Source: Smallanthus sonchifolius (taxonomy: Eukaryota > Streptophyta > Magnoliopsida > Asterales > Asteraceae). From it: DNA of 64,000 nucleotides. Under the pieces are notes generated by a model. That model saw only the letters and a list, made by a program, of their open reading frames with translations. It did no database searches and was not told where the DNA came from. Below are positions 49,020 through 61,573 of this stretch, piece after piece. The stretch spans positions 1,612,001-1,676,000 of the forward strand of contig JAKNSE010000034.1 of assembly GCA_023525975.1 (NCBI GenBank), written 5' to 3'. Every line of letters begins with the position of its first letter. Position 1 is the stretch's first letter. Both the position numbers and the translations under genes were made by a program.

Positions 49020-51227
49020 TTTTGTTTTTCGTGTTTGGTAGATGAAGAACACATCGATTCGTGTAAACTACCTAGAAACAAACTTGTGATTTCGTTTTCT
49101 AATGTATATGATTTCAGATACTTGTATAATGAAACTTGTTTAATGTGAAGTTGATTTCAATGTCTAGCTTTTTTTTTCTAGGGATGGCTCCCCCTGAGAA
49201 CCCGGAAAACTGAAACTAGTATGAATCGATGAACACTTGTTTCAAACCAAATTAAATAACTATGTAAGAACGTAAAGAGTTTAGGGTAAGAATGACAAAA
49301 CCGATTTATAAAGGTTACGTGGATATTAAGTATTAACTAATCCACTCTACGTCCTCTCCCGGATTCTCCAACCGATAGTTACTCCATTAAAAGTTTCTCT
49401 TGAATGAAAGAGATCACTAGTACACAAAACGTTTCACTAATCAAAGATAGTAATCACCTTGTACAACGTCTCACTAAATAAAGGTAGTGATCATCTTCTT
49501 TAACGCACTATGTCAAGATAAGTGGTCTTTGCACTCTCACACAAGCAAGTACTATAATAAACAACTTGAGATGAACTTTTGTATTATTATATTCAATAAA
49601 ACTGACTCAAAACTTAAATACAATAACCCTTATACAATAAACATAATTATGGCTATGTATTTATAAAGTAACCTAAAATTGGTCAACAGAAAACAATTAA
49701 AACCCTAATACACCTCCTAAACCCACTAATTACATTTAATAAACTTCGCGGCTCTATAGGGGTTGGCCTCCTTCACCTCCTCTTGATGGGCATTAGAGCC
49801 GTAAATTACCAACACAAACCTAATCCAAATTTTAGGAAAGGTATATGAAAATGTTGGATCAGTGGCAAATGTGTATATCCAAGACTTCACTAAAATGGGG
49901 AGGTCTTGAGTTCAAGTCACACCTATGACAAAAAGGGGGTCCAGGTGGTTTTCCTCTTGAGGGTGGTGAAGATGATCGGGTGGGCCAGTGGACCGTCAAT
50001 GATCCAAATTGCTATTAAAAGAAACAAAAAACAGACACTCAGGACAAAAAATTCTCGAATAAATATAGTTAACGGTAAACGGTTGGTTAGTTAGGTACGT
50101 TCCAAGAAATTTATGATAATATTTAAATATTAAATAAACAAACAAATAAATATACACAGTAAAATCTATAAAAAAATTAAGTTGAAAAATTGTTTGATAT
50201 AAACACCCGAAATGGTTATTTTCAATCATTTTTATTTTTATATTATGAATATATGCTAACCACTACCATTTTTATTTGAGAAATGAGATTTGACAAATCA
50301 AATTAAATAATTTATGCCAACCACTATCATTTGAATAGCCATCTAATGTATCTATATCAATGCTTAATTATTGGCTTTAACTAAAGAAAAACAACATCGA
50401 TCACTTCACATTAGAGGATTAAATTACGATTACGTTGCTGTTAAATGACTCATGTGGTTCTTATTTCTATTTCAAATGGACCGGAGATTATAATGCTATC
50501 TACCACATATGCACTTCTTTAATTAATATATTTGTAATACAATGTTTACAGATGATACTTAAAAAGTACAACCATTTACCTGTTGCATGATTTTTTTGAG
50601 GGTATCAAGTTTAGCCATTTACACTAAGTAACGTTTTGCAAAATTTATATAAAAAGACCATTTTACCCTTAGTATTAAAACACAAACAACCCCCTCCCCG
50701 TTTCTACCCCTCGCCTCATGAATGTCGTTCGATCTACACAAACAACACCCACATGACCATCACAGCACCCTCCTCCTCTTGAGCCTGTTTGACCAAGAAA
50801 CAACATGAAAACATGATCATTTACATATAATATCCTACAGAATCGTACACTAATGAATGTTATGAAGTACGCATTTAAAAACGTTTTGACATGGAATCAA
50901 AGTTAAGATTTGAACACAACCTCTTGGTTGTAAGACTTCTATGTTACCACTAGGTCCAACCCCCCTCACCCGACAACTTTAATTAGTTAACACCCAGAGC
51001 ACCGTGTAACTTGTACAGAAAAGATCAATGTTTGATCGAAAAGCCAATTTTTATGTCGACATTAATGCTTATTTGCTTTAACTAAAGATAAGGTCATTAA
51101 TACTAGGTCGACAGTTGAAAATAAGACCATTTGGTTGTTTGAAATATTCTTACCATTTTTCCTATTTGTATACTTCAATAAATAACCGGCAACTTATAGA
51201 TAGATAGAGAGACATATATTCAGTGAA
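49020..51227. other. Intergenic between ABCG and dioxygenase genes
   Basis: The ABCG 3' UTR is followed by a possible solo LTR in minus orientation at about 49195-49814. Read on that strand it starts TGTTGGTAATTTACGGCTC and has TTATAAATA near its middle. The termini are not confirmed by a TSD. The rest is AT-rich with no gene seen. Confidence 0.45.
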
Positions 51228-54200
51228 ATGATGATTTCCTCAACACAGTCCAAGCTTCCTGTTATTGATTTATCTTTAAAAAATTTGAACTTGAATTCAA
51301 GTTCTTGGGTTACAAAGTGCGGTGAAGTTAGGCGTGCGCTTGAAGAATACGGGGCTTTCATAGCCATATATGATGGCGTGTCTCGTGAACTTCGCAATGC
51401 AATTTTCCTTGCATCGCAAGAATTGTTTGATCTTCCTACTCAAGTGAAAGCTTTAAACGTTGTAGATACACCTTATAGTGGTTATATTGGGCAACAACCC
51501 ATGGTTCCTCTTTATGAAAGCTTAGGTATTGAAGACGTGACTACTAAAGAAAGAGCTGAAAGTTTCACAAAACTCATGTGGCCATATGGAAATCAAAGTT
51601 TTTGGTACAATTTTTTTTAACACATTCTAACCTCTTTTTTTATTTTATTTTTAAATGATTTGTTTTCAGAACTATATAGTGAAAGTCGCTATATTTATGT
51701 GATTTTTGATTTCTTTTCCTAGTTTAATTTTTTACTTAACATATAATTTAGTTTTTATTTAATAACATGTAATTCATTATTAAAAAAATCTAAATACTAT
51801 ACAGTTTTGTTTCATTTTTTTCCCACATTTTTAATATTATTTTTCTAAAGTTGAGTTCTATAAAGAAAAATAAATTATTATTTAATCTAATTTTATTATT
51901 TTTTATTAATAACATATAACATTCATTATTAAAAAGAATCCAAGTACAATACACTTTTGTTTTTTTATTTTTCTACGTTTTAATATTATTTTTTCACTCC
52001 GAGTTGTATAAAAAATAAAGTATTATTTCGACATGTAAAATCAAAATATATTTTATTTTGGATTCAACTCGTTTTTTAATAAAATTTATATTGAAATATA
52101 AAAAAATATAAAATAAAATTATATATTATTAAAAAAAACTAAATTATATTATCAAATTCTGAATTTGTTCTTTTATTATCGACAAAAAGACGATTTTGCC
52201 CTCATATGAGAAATGCGTGACCACACTTAACGTCTAAAATTGGCAGACGTTTGTCCAAAGATGTAGCGTGCAAATTTTTCTAAACATAAAATACAAAATT
52301 TATAACTTTCTTAGTTAAATGACATGAACAGAAATTTGGTAGTAAAGAACATAAAATGCAATTTACTCCATATTATATTTTTGTTATTAATTTGAATCCA
52401 ATCGAATCAACTCGCATCAAATTGAATCTAATTCTGATTCAAATCCAACTTTAAGAATCCAAAGTTCAAAAAACATGTTTCGATTAATTAAGTCGAGGAA
52501 ATCGAAGTTCCATTCGATAAACACGTACCCTAAATTAGGTTCAAATAAAAAACCCTTTGTCATATGGGTTTTGAAAACAACCGAATCTTTTTATGACTCT
52601 TCATGTTTCAGTGAAAGTGTGTTGATGTACTCAAAGGCTATCGCAGAACTAGATCAGATAGTAATGAAAATGGTAGCAAAAAGTTACGCAATAGAGGAAC
52701 ACTATGAATCGATACGTGGGTCAACAACTTATCTTCTTAAACCGACGAAATACTTAAGCGCTCAAGGGAACGACAAAATTTTGGGACTTCTTCCACATTC
52801 AGATAAAAGTTTTATGACTTATCTTCATCAAAATGAAGTAAATGGTCTAGAGATAAGGGCAAAAGATGGGAAGTGGATTGAAGTTGAATATCCACCCTCA
52901 TCTTTTGTAGTCATGGCAGGAGATGCTTTAATGGTAACTAATACTCTATAATAACCATTGCTCGTTCACTGCTAGATAAAAAAAAATGGAAAAAAATACG
53001 AAAATGGACATTTGACCAAGAAAATACTTAAAAATGGACATCCTTATTTAGCCTACTTTTTCATGGACATTGTTCTTGTGAAAAGGCTAAAGACGGCTAA
53101 GCTAGCCGGCTAAAATTTTCATGCCAACATTCCATTTGTCAGAGTATGAACCAATAATATGGCGACACGTGGCAGGTTTAGCCGTCTAAATAAACTGTTT
53201 TAGCCGTCTAAATAAACAGTTATAGCCGTCTATTAGACGGCTTAGCCTCCGAAATTTTTTTGAAAATTTTCGGAGGCTTAGCCATCTAATAGACGGCTAT
53301 AATTGTTTATTTAGACGGCAAAAACTGTTTATTTAGACGGTTAAATGCATTAGACGGCTAAAACTGTTTATTTAGACGGCTAAGCCTACCACGTGTCACA
53401 TGCTTATTGGCTCGTAATCTGACAAATGAAATGTTGGCATGGAAATTTTAGCTGGCTAGCTTAGTCGTATTTAGTTTTTTCGCAAGAACAATGTCTATAT
53501 AAAAATATACATTTTTTAGTATTTTCTTGATAAAATATTTATTTTCATATTTTTCAAAAAAAAAATTCCTACACGCATTTTCTTCGAAAATCAAATGCAT
53601 AGTAATCAGTAAACATCGGTTTCTGACACATTTACGACAAACTTGACAAAAAGTAACATTTTCTGACACGTTCCAGAAAAGATACCTTTCATTTATTAAT
53701 TTTTGTTTTGATACATTTCCCGATAAATTTAATTTGTATTTTTTTTCTTTGCGACAAAACAGAATTTTTATTTATGTACGAGTAGTGGTTGAATCACTAT
53801 CAGCCCATGTTTTTAGCACCGGATCGGACGTCGAACCGGTCCACTAATCAGACCAGATTTAAGAACCGGATGACGTTATAAATATTATAAACATAAGGAA
53901 TTTTAAAAACAAATTCCACTCTATTGTAATCGGCCTTTCTTTATAATCAAAATTATTATAAAAAATATTAAATTCCAACGAATTTCACGAACCAAACGTT
54001 CCCTTATATTAACTGTGTGATTGTGCATATGTGCATGAAATCAGTGGAATATGCATGCATGTGAGAATATTTATGGTGTTTTTATTAGGCATGGACAAAT
54101 GGAAGAATTGAAGCACCAACTCACAGGGTGATGATGACCGGGGACAAAGACAGAATTGCACTAGGGTTATTTGCAACCATCAGGAATCACATCATACAGA

Positions 54201-54334
54201 TACCTCAACAACTCGTTGACGAAGATCACCCGCTGCAGTTTCGGGCATTTGATAATTACAAGTATATACATTTCTATTACACTGATGAAGGGATTAAATC
54301 AGAGTGCCCCATCAAAACCTACCGTGGAATCTAA
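51228..54334 (+). CDS. 2-oxoglutarate/Fe(II)-dependent dioxygenase, AOP-like, three exons
   Basis: Exons 51228-51604, 52612-52933 and 54089-54334 join in phase (GT-AG) to 314 residues, the usual length for this group. The N-terminal non-haem dioxygenase region has LPVIDLSLKNL and RRALEEYGAFIA. The catalytic domain has iron ligands H188 and D190 (LLPHSDKSF) and H245 (APTHRV). The 2-oxoglutarate-binding RxS motif reads R255-I-A257, so the serine is replaced. Overall wording (GDALM, AWTNGRIEAP) resembles AOP1-type enzymes of specialised metabolism; Arabidopsis AOP2 and AOP3 modify glucosinolate side chains. The substrate here is unknown. A second ATG directly follows the first, so the start could be residue 1 or 2. 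Intron 2 carries a palindromic element. Confidence 0.9.
51748..52028. repeat. Tandem duplication in dioxygenase intron 1
   Basis: Two adjacent AT-rich copies of about 145 bp. Each contains AATAACAT, CATTATTAAAAA, a TTTTGTTT stretch and a TATAAA...AATAAA end, with moderate divergence. Confidence 0.55.
52975..53575. mobile_element. Palindromic MITE in dioxygenase intron 2
   Basis: Two arms of roughly 280 bp pair around a centre at about 53268 (CTCCGAAATTTT / AAAATTTTCGGAG). Both arms include CCAAGAAAATACT-like, GACATTGTTCTTG, AAGCTAGCC, TGACACGTGG-like and repeated TAGCCGTCTAAATAAACAG words. Ends are approximate and no TSD was fixed. Confidence 0.75.
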
Positions 54335-55870
54335 AAAATGGTTTTGATTATGGTTTTAACGAGTTATCAAAATATTTAGGAGTTCTTAAATAATCTATTC
54401 TCTCTCTATATATAGCTATGTGTGTAAGGTGGTACCATTGTTTGATCATATTTATGTATGCTTATAGTTGTTTCTTTCTTTCCCTTTGTTCAAGTATTAA
54501 TTAATCATTCTATGAATGCATAAATTTGTGTGGTTCAAAAGTTTATAAAATAGGAACACTAAAAATGATTTATTTTATTAATTTTCAAATGTTAATCTAT
54601 GCCAATATTAATTAACCACTCTGTTTTTTATTTGAGAAATGAGATATTTGCCCAAAAGCCATGCATCAAATGAAATGAAAATTAGGCAACAATATCGACC
54701 ACTTCACATTAGACATTTAAACTATAATTATTTTGATGTTTAACTACAAGAGGGAACTTCATTTCATGACAAACAAATTCTGTAAAAGCAGAAATAAAAA
54801 ACCTAAATCATTTAATTTTTTAATCCATGGTAAAAAAATTAAAATTTTATACTTCTTATATACAAATATGTACGTTTATGTACGTACAAAAACCATTAAA
54901 CTAGTTTTTTCATATGTTTTTATATATTTAAAAGTTTCCTACACATGTGTATGTTATGTATAGTTAAAAAAAACTTACAAATTAATGACACATGGGTAGA
55001 TATGTATATAAACGAAATTTGTTCATATTTTTTTGTTTGAATTCCATGAAAAACGAATAAACATTACATTTATATCATTTTCTTATATTTAAAAAAAAAT
55101 TAAGATTGAAAAAGTGAATGTTTCGTTTTAAATTGCGTGTTCTCACAGTATTTAATATTCTGAATTGAACTCTCCTCCTAAACTACAATTACCTTTTTTA
55201 TGTGTAACTTCGTACGTAATTATTGCACGGACGAATTTACCGCTCGCGCCAATGACACATGTCGCGTCCTAGTGGCTTCGTACGTTTTTAGTCCTTTGTA
55301 TCATAACCAGCCCCAATAGAGTGTGCAGAGAATGATTTGGTTGTGCAGGAAATAAGTTTTGTGTGCAAGCAAGTATGTAAATCTGTTCTCTTGGAGAACA
55401 TACATAATTCATTTCATACAAATTTGATAGTTTTATGGCTTTATTTATCATAATTCGTTTCATACAAATTTGATAGTTTTATGGCTTTATTTATACTTAG
55501 TGAACCGGTACAAATGAAGAGACATACCTCTTCATGTAGGCACCACATTTTTCAGCCATAACCAACATATAATATCAAAACAGTGTGACATAATAATTAC
55601 ATAATTAATTATACGAAGTTTAGTTTAATAATGTGACATTTATCTGTGTTAATTATTCTTAATTTCCTTTAGACAGCTAGACACTTTATTGCTATAAATT
55701 TAAATTGATAAATGTCTTTGTTACTTTTTATTGCTAGACACTTTATTGCTATAATTATTCTTAATATCAAAACAGCTAGACACTTTATTGTTTGATTTCA
55801 ATAAACTAATAAAATATTCCAATTCCAATAGTGACTAATTATATATATATTTATTTATCTATACGTGAAA
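54335..55870. other. Intergenic; no gene seen
   Basis: AT-rich 3' flank of the dioxygenase gene. A short direct repeat (TTTGATAGTTTTATGGCTTTATTTAT) occurs at about 55422 and 55468. No exon recognised. Confidence 0.5.
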
Positions 55871-57002
55871 CACGCCAATTTAAAAATGAGAATTCTAACC
55901 ACACACGGAATATTGCTAATTGGACACGCCGCCACCATATACGCCCTTGTATAGGTGAATACGAGAGCGTATAGGGTTTAATCACTAACAACAGAATGAC
56001 ACGTGTCATTCTCTGTCTGGCGGATGGTCCAATACATGGCGTATTGAGCTATACGCAGCGTATTAGGCACGGGTTATATTTTTGCTTCAAAAGTTGGAAG
56101 ATTTGAAAAATTATGAATCATATACGTGACGTATTACCCTATACGCCACGTATAGGTATTTTTTATTTAATTATTTTTTTAATTTAATTTATATTTTGTT
56201 TTTTTTATTTAATTATCTTTTTTATTTTAATTTATATAATTTTCTTAATATAAGTTTGTTATCTATTTATAAATTTTATATATTTTATATTTTTTTTAAA
56301 CATTTATTATATTTTTACATTACAACCAAACAAAATATTAAACATTATAACCAAACAAAATATTAAACATTACAACCAAACAAATAAACTAAATATTATA
56401 TACATTACATCAAAAAATTAAATATACACATCAAAATGTTTTACATACATAACAACGAAAGAAACTAAATACAAATAAAACAACTAACCCTGACCGGCTC
56501 CGACGTCACCCTGACCGGCTCCGCCCTCATCCTGACCCGCCCCACCCTCATCCTAAACGGGGTCATCCGAAAAATGACGTGGCGGTGGTAGTGGGCGTGA
56601 CTCAATGCCGGCGGCTCGTGACAGATCCACGAGCTGTCCAACCGCCCACATCATCAGGTCCTCCATGCGATCGACTTGAAGACCCTGTCGTCGTGAGTCG
56701 ACAACAAGTCCATCAAGCAATGCCTGGGTAGCTCTGTCCAGCCTAACAGACCGACGTACGTGTCGGGGATGCTGTGGCGGATGGAGGTGGATGTCATCGA
56801 CGTGCGACGGTGCGTCCCCCATCGCCACACCCTATAGCGGATGAGGCATAGGCAACCTGGTCCTAGACGGCCTCTACGAACCGAAGGCCCTGCGGGAATC
56901 GGCGCGTTATGCGCATGCCGCTCGCCGTGCGACGATTTAATCGGACAGGGGGAATGGCCGGTAACATCGCAGGATCATGCGCATGAAATGGTGTAACCGA
57001 CC
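55871..57002. other. Decayed transposon sequence with CpG dyads
   Basis: 55930-56160 contains repeated dyads ATACGCAGCGTAT, ATACGCCACGTAT and TACGTGACGTA. 56160-56470 is very AT-rich. 56486-56960 is a GC-rich patch holding a short ORF. The chromovirus LTR at 57003 is inserted at its right edge. Confidence 0.45.
56486..56828 (-). pseudogene. Unclassified C-terminal ORF fragment in a transposon relic
   Basis: The frame encodes DRATQALLDGLVVDSRRQGL, then QVDRMEDLMMWAVGQLVDL and SRPLPPPRHFSDDPV. An in-frame TAG follows, and the same frame then continues as Gly/Glu/Gln repeats (DEGGAGQ) to a stop at 56486. The pattern resembles the tails of MAIN/PMD-type transposon-derived proteins of composites, but I cannot confirm the family. 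Confidence 0.3.
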
Positions 57003-59442
57003 TGTCACACCCCAACCGGCGGCGGAAACGTCGGGGCGTGAAGCGTGCAGACTGTTCATAGCTCGGGGTTTGCTAAGGTTGAAATATTTAAACATGCAGT
57101 TTTCATTGAAATCAAACAACAATCCAACAAGTACACGAAACATAACAAAATACATAACAATGTTTAATTTAGAGCCTTTTAACTAGGTCCTCAAACTAGG
57201 TGGAAGCAACTTGTAATCATCTCAATTGTTAGCACCTGAAACATGATTTAAAAACAAGGGTCAACTAAAAAGTTGGTGAGCATACATAAGTTTTGACACA
57301 CAAATAAGAGTTCAAAACTGTTTATACAATTCCTTGATTCACATGGTATATAAGACAAATATGGAGAATCTATAGTTATACTAGGTGCACAATCAAACCT
57401 TGTGACTGAGGCATAACACGCAGGTTACCCTAATGTAAAGTCGGTAACAAACACCCTACCCGGGTGGGTTTGTCAGACTCAATAGTACTATCCTTGTTTA
57501 CCGTTGGCTTGTACAGAGTTAATGATTGCACGAGTTGCGTCATGTATGTATAGTAATAACTCATAGCATTCAAGCATATTGCACAAATAATTCATGTAAT
57601 CAAGTAAGGATTGTACTATGAAAGAGTTGCAATTTGTTTAATGTAAATCATGTCCACCCCAAAGGTGAAAAAGAGTAAAAGTGGGGTTATGTAGACTCAC
57701 TTGTGTTGGAGAGTGTAGATTGCACAACCAAGTAAATGTTAAGTGTTTGTGGGTCACGAAGCTTGACCTATCGAGTAAATGTATGACGTGTATTAATGCG
57801 GTGTATAAGGTTTAAAGTAACTATAGTGTTTCAGTGTATTGCAAGCGTAAGGATTTGCACTAATGAATTGTATCGTTTAGTTATGTAATTAAAATATGAG
57901 GTAGTGTGGTATATATATTTAATTGAATGTAATATAAACAAACGAATTCGTTTTATCTACTTATTTTAGAAAACTTCACAAAATATAAAGTAGTTTATAT
58001 TTATATAAGTTTTATTTGATGTAACTAGGATTTATACAATTGGTTTATAAAAGTCTTTTTCATAATAAAGTGTTTTATAAAATCTTGTTATAACTTTTTA
58101 TAAATTTAGAAATTTTAAATGAAAATGTATTTTCAAATGGTAAGAATCGGTTTAAAACAATTTAATCGATGAAAATAATTATTGTGCTTAATAATGGTGA
58201 GATTCTGTTTAAACAGTTAAGTTTATAACATAAGTTTTATAAAAATCATCAAATCTGAGAAACTGTAAATATTCAGTTCTGACTGAGCACGACCGTGCTC
58301 ATCAACGGCACGACCGCGCTCGCCTCCGGGCGTGACCGTGGTGGTCTGGAGCGCGCCCGTGGTCGAGTCAGAAGGCTACAGAGGTTCTGGTCACGGAGCA
58401 CGACCGTGCTCGTGTCCAGCACGACCGCGCCTAGTGTTTGTTTTTGGTCAGGACTTGTTTGCTCGGTAAGCACGACCGGGCCTTACTCGGACCACGACTG
58501 TGCTTGGTCAGGCACGACCGCGCTCGTGGATGAGCGCGACCGTGTCGGGCCTTTTTCAGACACAATTCGATCGATTCTTATATTAATAGCTTCTGGATTC
58601 TTAGGGCTTTCGTTTAGTGGATGATTGCGAAGCTATCTATATAGTTTAATTGTATTTACATCGTGTTTAAGTGGTAGTTCGACTAAAAGTGTAGTTTCGA
58701 CTTTTTGTCCAACAATCGGGTCGATTTGAGTGTTTCTACTACGAATTGATATAGGGCTTTCGTAGTAGAGGTAGATGCGAATCTAAACGCGTAATACTTA
58801 CTTGTTATAATAGGGCAATTAATGCAGTCGGCTACGGGTTGTGTGGTCGCGTTTCTCGGTGATCGATCGGACTCCAGGGACGATGTGAATGTCGAGCGAG
58901 CGTTCTAAGTGGTTGAGTGGGTACAAATGAGGGTGTAGAAAGCATGGAAGTTGCTTTATATCGACGAATTCAGGAGATATGGATAGAGGTAGGTATGGGA
59001 TTAAACAAATGGCAAATTGGATGACGATGGAAGCGTGTTTCAGTGTGGAATCAGTCGCGTATGGTCGAACGCGTGAAAACCGGTTTTTCTCTATTTTAAA
59101 TTTCGCGAATTCAGAGGGTATGGTATGGTTTGACTTCTGCAGAGTCAAGTGGGTTCATCAGCGCGACCGTGCCTACTTTAGGCGCGACCGTGCTTAGGTC
59201 GGCAGGCGCGACCGTGCCTAGTCCTAGGCGCGACCGTGCTTGACTAGTTTTGTAGTTTTTGAGTTTTGTCAGTTTTGGTCCTCGGGGCTTGTGAGATAAT
59301 TGCGTTTTTGTTTAATTTGTTATTGTAATAGAATAGTTTGTATATGTAACTGCATCGTAGTTTGTTTGTACACGAATCGAAACTGAAATGTGTTTGTTTA
59401 TTGAAATCAAACGATTACATGATGAAAATCAGAAATGTTACA
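57003..59442 (-). repeat. 3' LTR of the chromovirus (minus orientation)
   Basis: On the plus strand the block starts TGTCACACCCCAACC and ends AATGTTACA, giving TG...CA ends. It borders the polypurine tract at 59443-59458 (minus strand CTCAACAAGGGGAGAC). It is 2440 bp long. It contains clustered dyads of GAGCACGACCGTGCTC type at 58283-58550 and 59160-59240. The left flank is CGACC; the partner TSD lies beyond the window. Confidence 0.83.
58283..59240. promoter_or_regulatory. Iterated GCACGACCGTGC dyads in the LTR
   Basis: About a dozen variants of G(C/A)GCGACCGTGCT / GCACGACCGCGCT lie in two clusters, 58283-58550 and 59160-59240. Several are near-perfect dyads with 7-bp arms, for example GAGCACGACCGTGCTC at 58285. 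Their role is unknown; the LTR position suggests cis-regulation. Confidence 0.6.
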
Positions 59443-59458
59443 GTCTCCCCTTGTTGAG
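59443..59458 (-). promoter_or_regulatory. Polypurine tract of the chromovirus
   Basis: Minus-strand CTCAACAAGGGGAGAC directly precedes the LTR start TGTAACATTTC, the normal primer site for plus-strand DNA synthesis. Confidence 0.7.
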
Positions 59459-59476
59459 GGGATTTCGTCCCGAAAT

Positions 59477-61573
59477 TCAACTAGTTGAGGTTGCAGAATT
59501 GGTGAATAGGTGAGGATACTTGAGTTTCATTTGGTCTTCACGTTCCCAAGTAAACTCAGGACCGCGTTTTGAATCCCAACGGACTTTGACTATAGGGATG
59601 CGGCTGCGCTTGAGTTGCTTGATTTCACGATCCATGATTTCCACTGGTTTCTCGACGAAATGCATCGTTTCATCAATGCGCACGTCGTCAAGAGGTATGT
59701 GGAGGTTCTCATCAGCAAGACATTTCTTCAGGTTGGACACGTGGAAGGTTGGATGAACATTGTTGAGTGCTGGAGGTAGCTCAAGTTTGTAAGCCACTTT
59801 CCCGATTCTTTCAAGGATCTTGAACGGGCCTACGTAACGAGGTGCTAGCTTGCCTTTCTTTCCAAAGTGGATCACACCCTTTCAAGGGGATACTTTGAGA
59901 AGCACAAGGTCACCCACTTGGAATTCCAAGGGTTTTCGTCGCTTGTCGGCATAGCTCTTTTGCCGACTTCTCGCTACTTGGATGTTGTCACGGATTTGAA
60001 GGATTTTGTCGGATGTTTCCTGAATTAACTCGGGACCGGTGATTTGTGCTTCACCAATCTCGTTCCAACAGATGGGAGAACGGCATTTGCGACCATAAAG
60101 AGCTTCGAATGGAGCCATGTTGATGCTGGTGTGGTAGCTGTTATTGTAGGAGAATTCAATAAGTGATAAGTGTGAATCCCAATTGCCACCAAAGTCTATG
60201 ACACAGGCTCTCAGCATGTCTTCGAGGGTTTGGATTGTTCGTTCTGTCTGACCATCAGTTTGGGGATGGTAGGCTGTGCTTAAATCCAATCGTGTGCCAA
60301 GTGCCTTTTGCAGAGATTGCCAAAATCTGGAAGTGAAACGAGCATCTCTGTCGGAGATTATGTTCGAAGGTATACCGTGTCGACTCACAATTTCGTTAAT
60401 ATAGATTCGGGCCAATTTCTCAACCCGATAGTCTTCACGGATGGGCAGGAAGTGTGCGGACTTTGTGAGACGGTCGATGATTACCCAAATGCTATCATAG
60501 CCGTTTGAAGTACGGGGGAGTTTAGTAATGAAGTCCATGGCTAGATTTTCCCATTTCCACACGGGGATTTCCGGTTGTTCAAGTAAACCGGAAGGACGTT
60601 GATGTTCGGCTTTGAGTTTAGAGCAGGTTAGACATTTTGCAACATAGAGTGCAATGTCTTTCTTCATACCAGGCCACCAATACTGTGGTCGAAGATTGTG
60701 ATACATTTTATCCGCACCGGGATGGATAGAATACCGAGACTTGTGTGCTTCAGTCATGAGGAATTCCCGGAGGTCATTGCGATTGGGAACCCAAATACGA
60801 TCCGAGAAATAAAGCAAGCCATTGCTTTTAGTCTCTAGTTGGAATTCAGCACCACACGACATTTCCTCATACATATTGCCCTCGGTAATCGAGACGTGTT
60901 GAGCTGCTAGAATACGGGTTTGAATGTCGGAATGAATCTTGACACTTTGGAGCATGACACGTTCTTTACGGCTCAGCGCATCGGCTACTACGTTTGCCTT
61001 GCCGGGATGATAACGAATCTCGCAATCGTAATCATTGAGGAGTTCAACCCAACGTCGTTGCCTCATGTTGAGTTCTTTTTGGTTGAAGATGTGTTGGAGG
61101 CTTTTGTGGTCGGTAAATACCACACATTTCGTGCCATATAGATAATGTCTCCAAATCTTCAAGGCAAATATGACTGCACCTAGCTCCAGATCGTGCGTCG
61201 TATAGTTCTTTTCATGGATCTTGAGTTGCCTCGATGCATAAGCGATTACCTTGCCTCGTTGCATGAGAACACAACCAAGGCCTAGGTTAGAGGCATCACA
61301 GTAGACGACTAGATCATCGTTCCCTTCGGGAAGAGTCAGAATAGGAGCATCACATAACTTCTGTTTAAGAGTTTGGAAAGCTTCTTCTTGTTTCGGCCCC
61401 CATTCATAAGGTTTACCTTTATGAGTCAAGGCGGTGAGGGGAACAGCAATCTTGGAGAAATTGGAAATGAATCTTCGGTAATAGCCCGCTAAACCAAGAA
61501 ACGAACGAACCTCGGTAGGGGTTTTAGGAGCATTCCAGTTCTTAACAGCTTCGATCTTGGCGGGGGTCGACAT
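59477..61573 (-). pseudogene. Chromovirus (Tekay-like) RNase H, integrase and chromodomain tail
   Basis: The minus frame from 61573 covers RNase H (VVYCDASNLGLGCVLMQ, TDHKSLQHIF, NVVADALSRK), the integrase zinc-binding and core (PQYWWPGMKKDI, FIT...IWVIIDRLTKSAHFLP, YHPQTDGQTERTIQTLEDML) and its C-terminal GDLVLLKVSP. A TGA stop at 59882-59884 replaces an expected Trp. The same frame continues to 59477 with KLAPRYVGPFKI and a chromodomain-like PIVKVRWDSKRGPEFTWERE, which points to chromoviruses of the Tekay clade. The chromodomain would target integration to chromatin. It joins gag-RT (61542-63782) through a one-base insertion in a C5 run at about 61562-61566. Confidence 0.93.

Noticed and set aside
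51388..51620. Dioxygenase exon 1 ending at its in-frame stop near 51620
   Set aside because: A GT donor at 51605 and an in-phase exon at 52612 restore family sequence (FCESV), so the stop is intronic.
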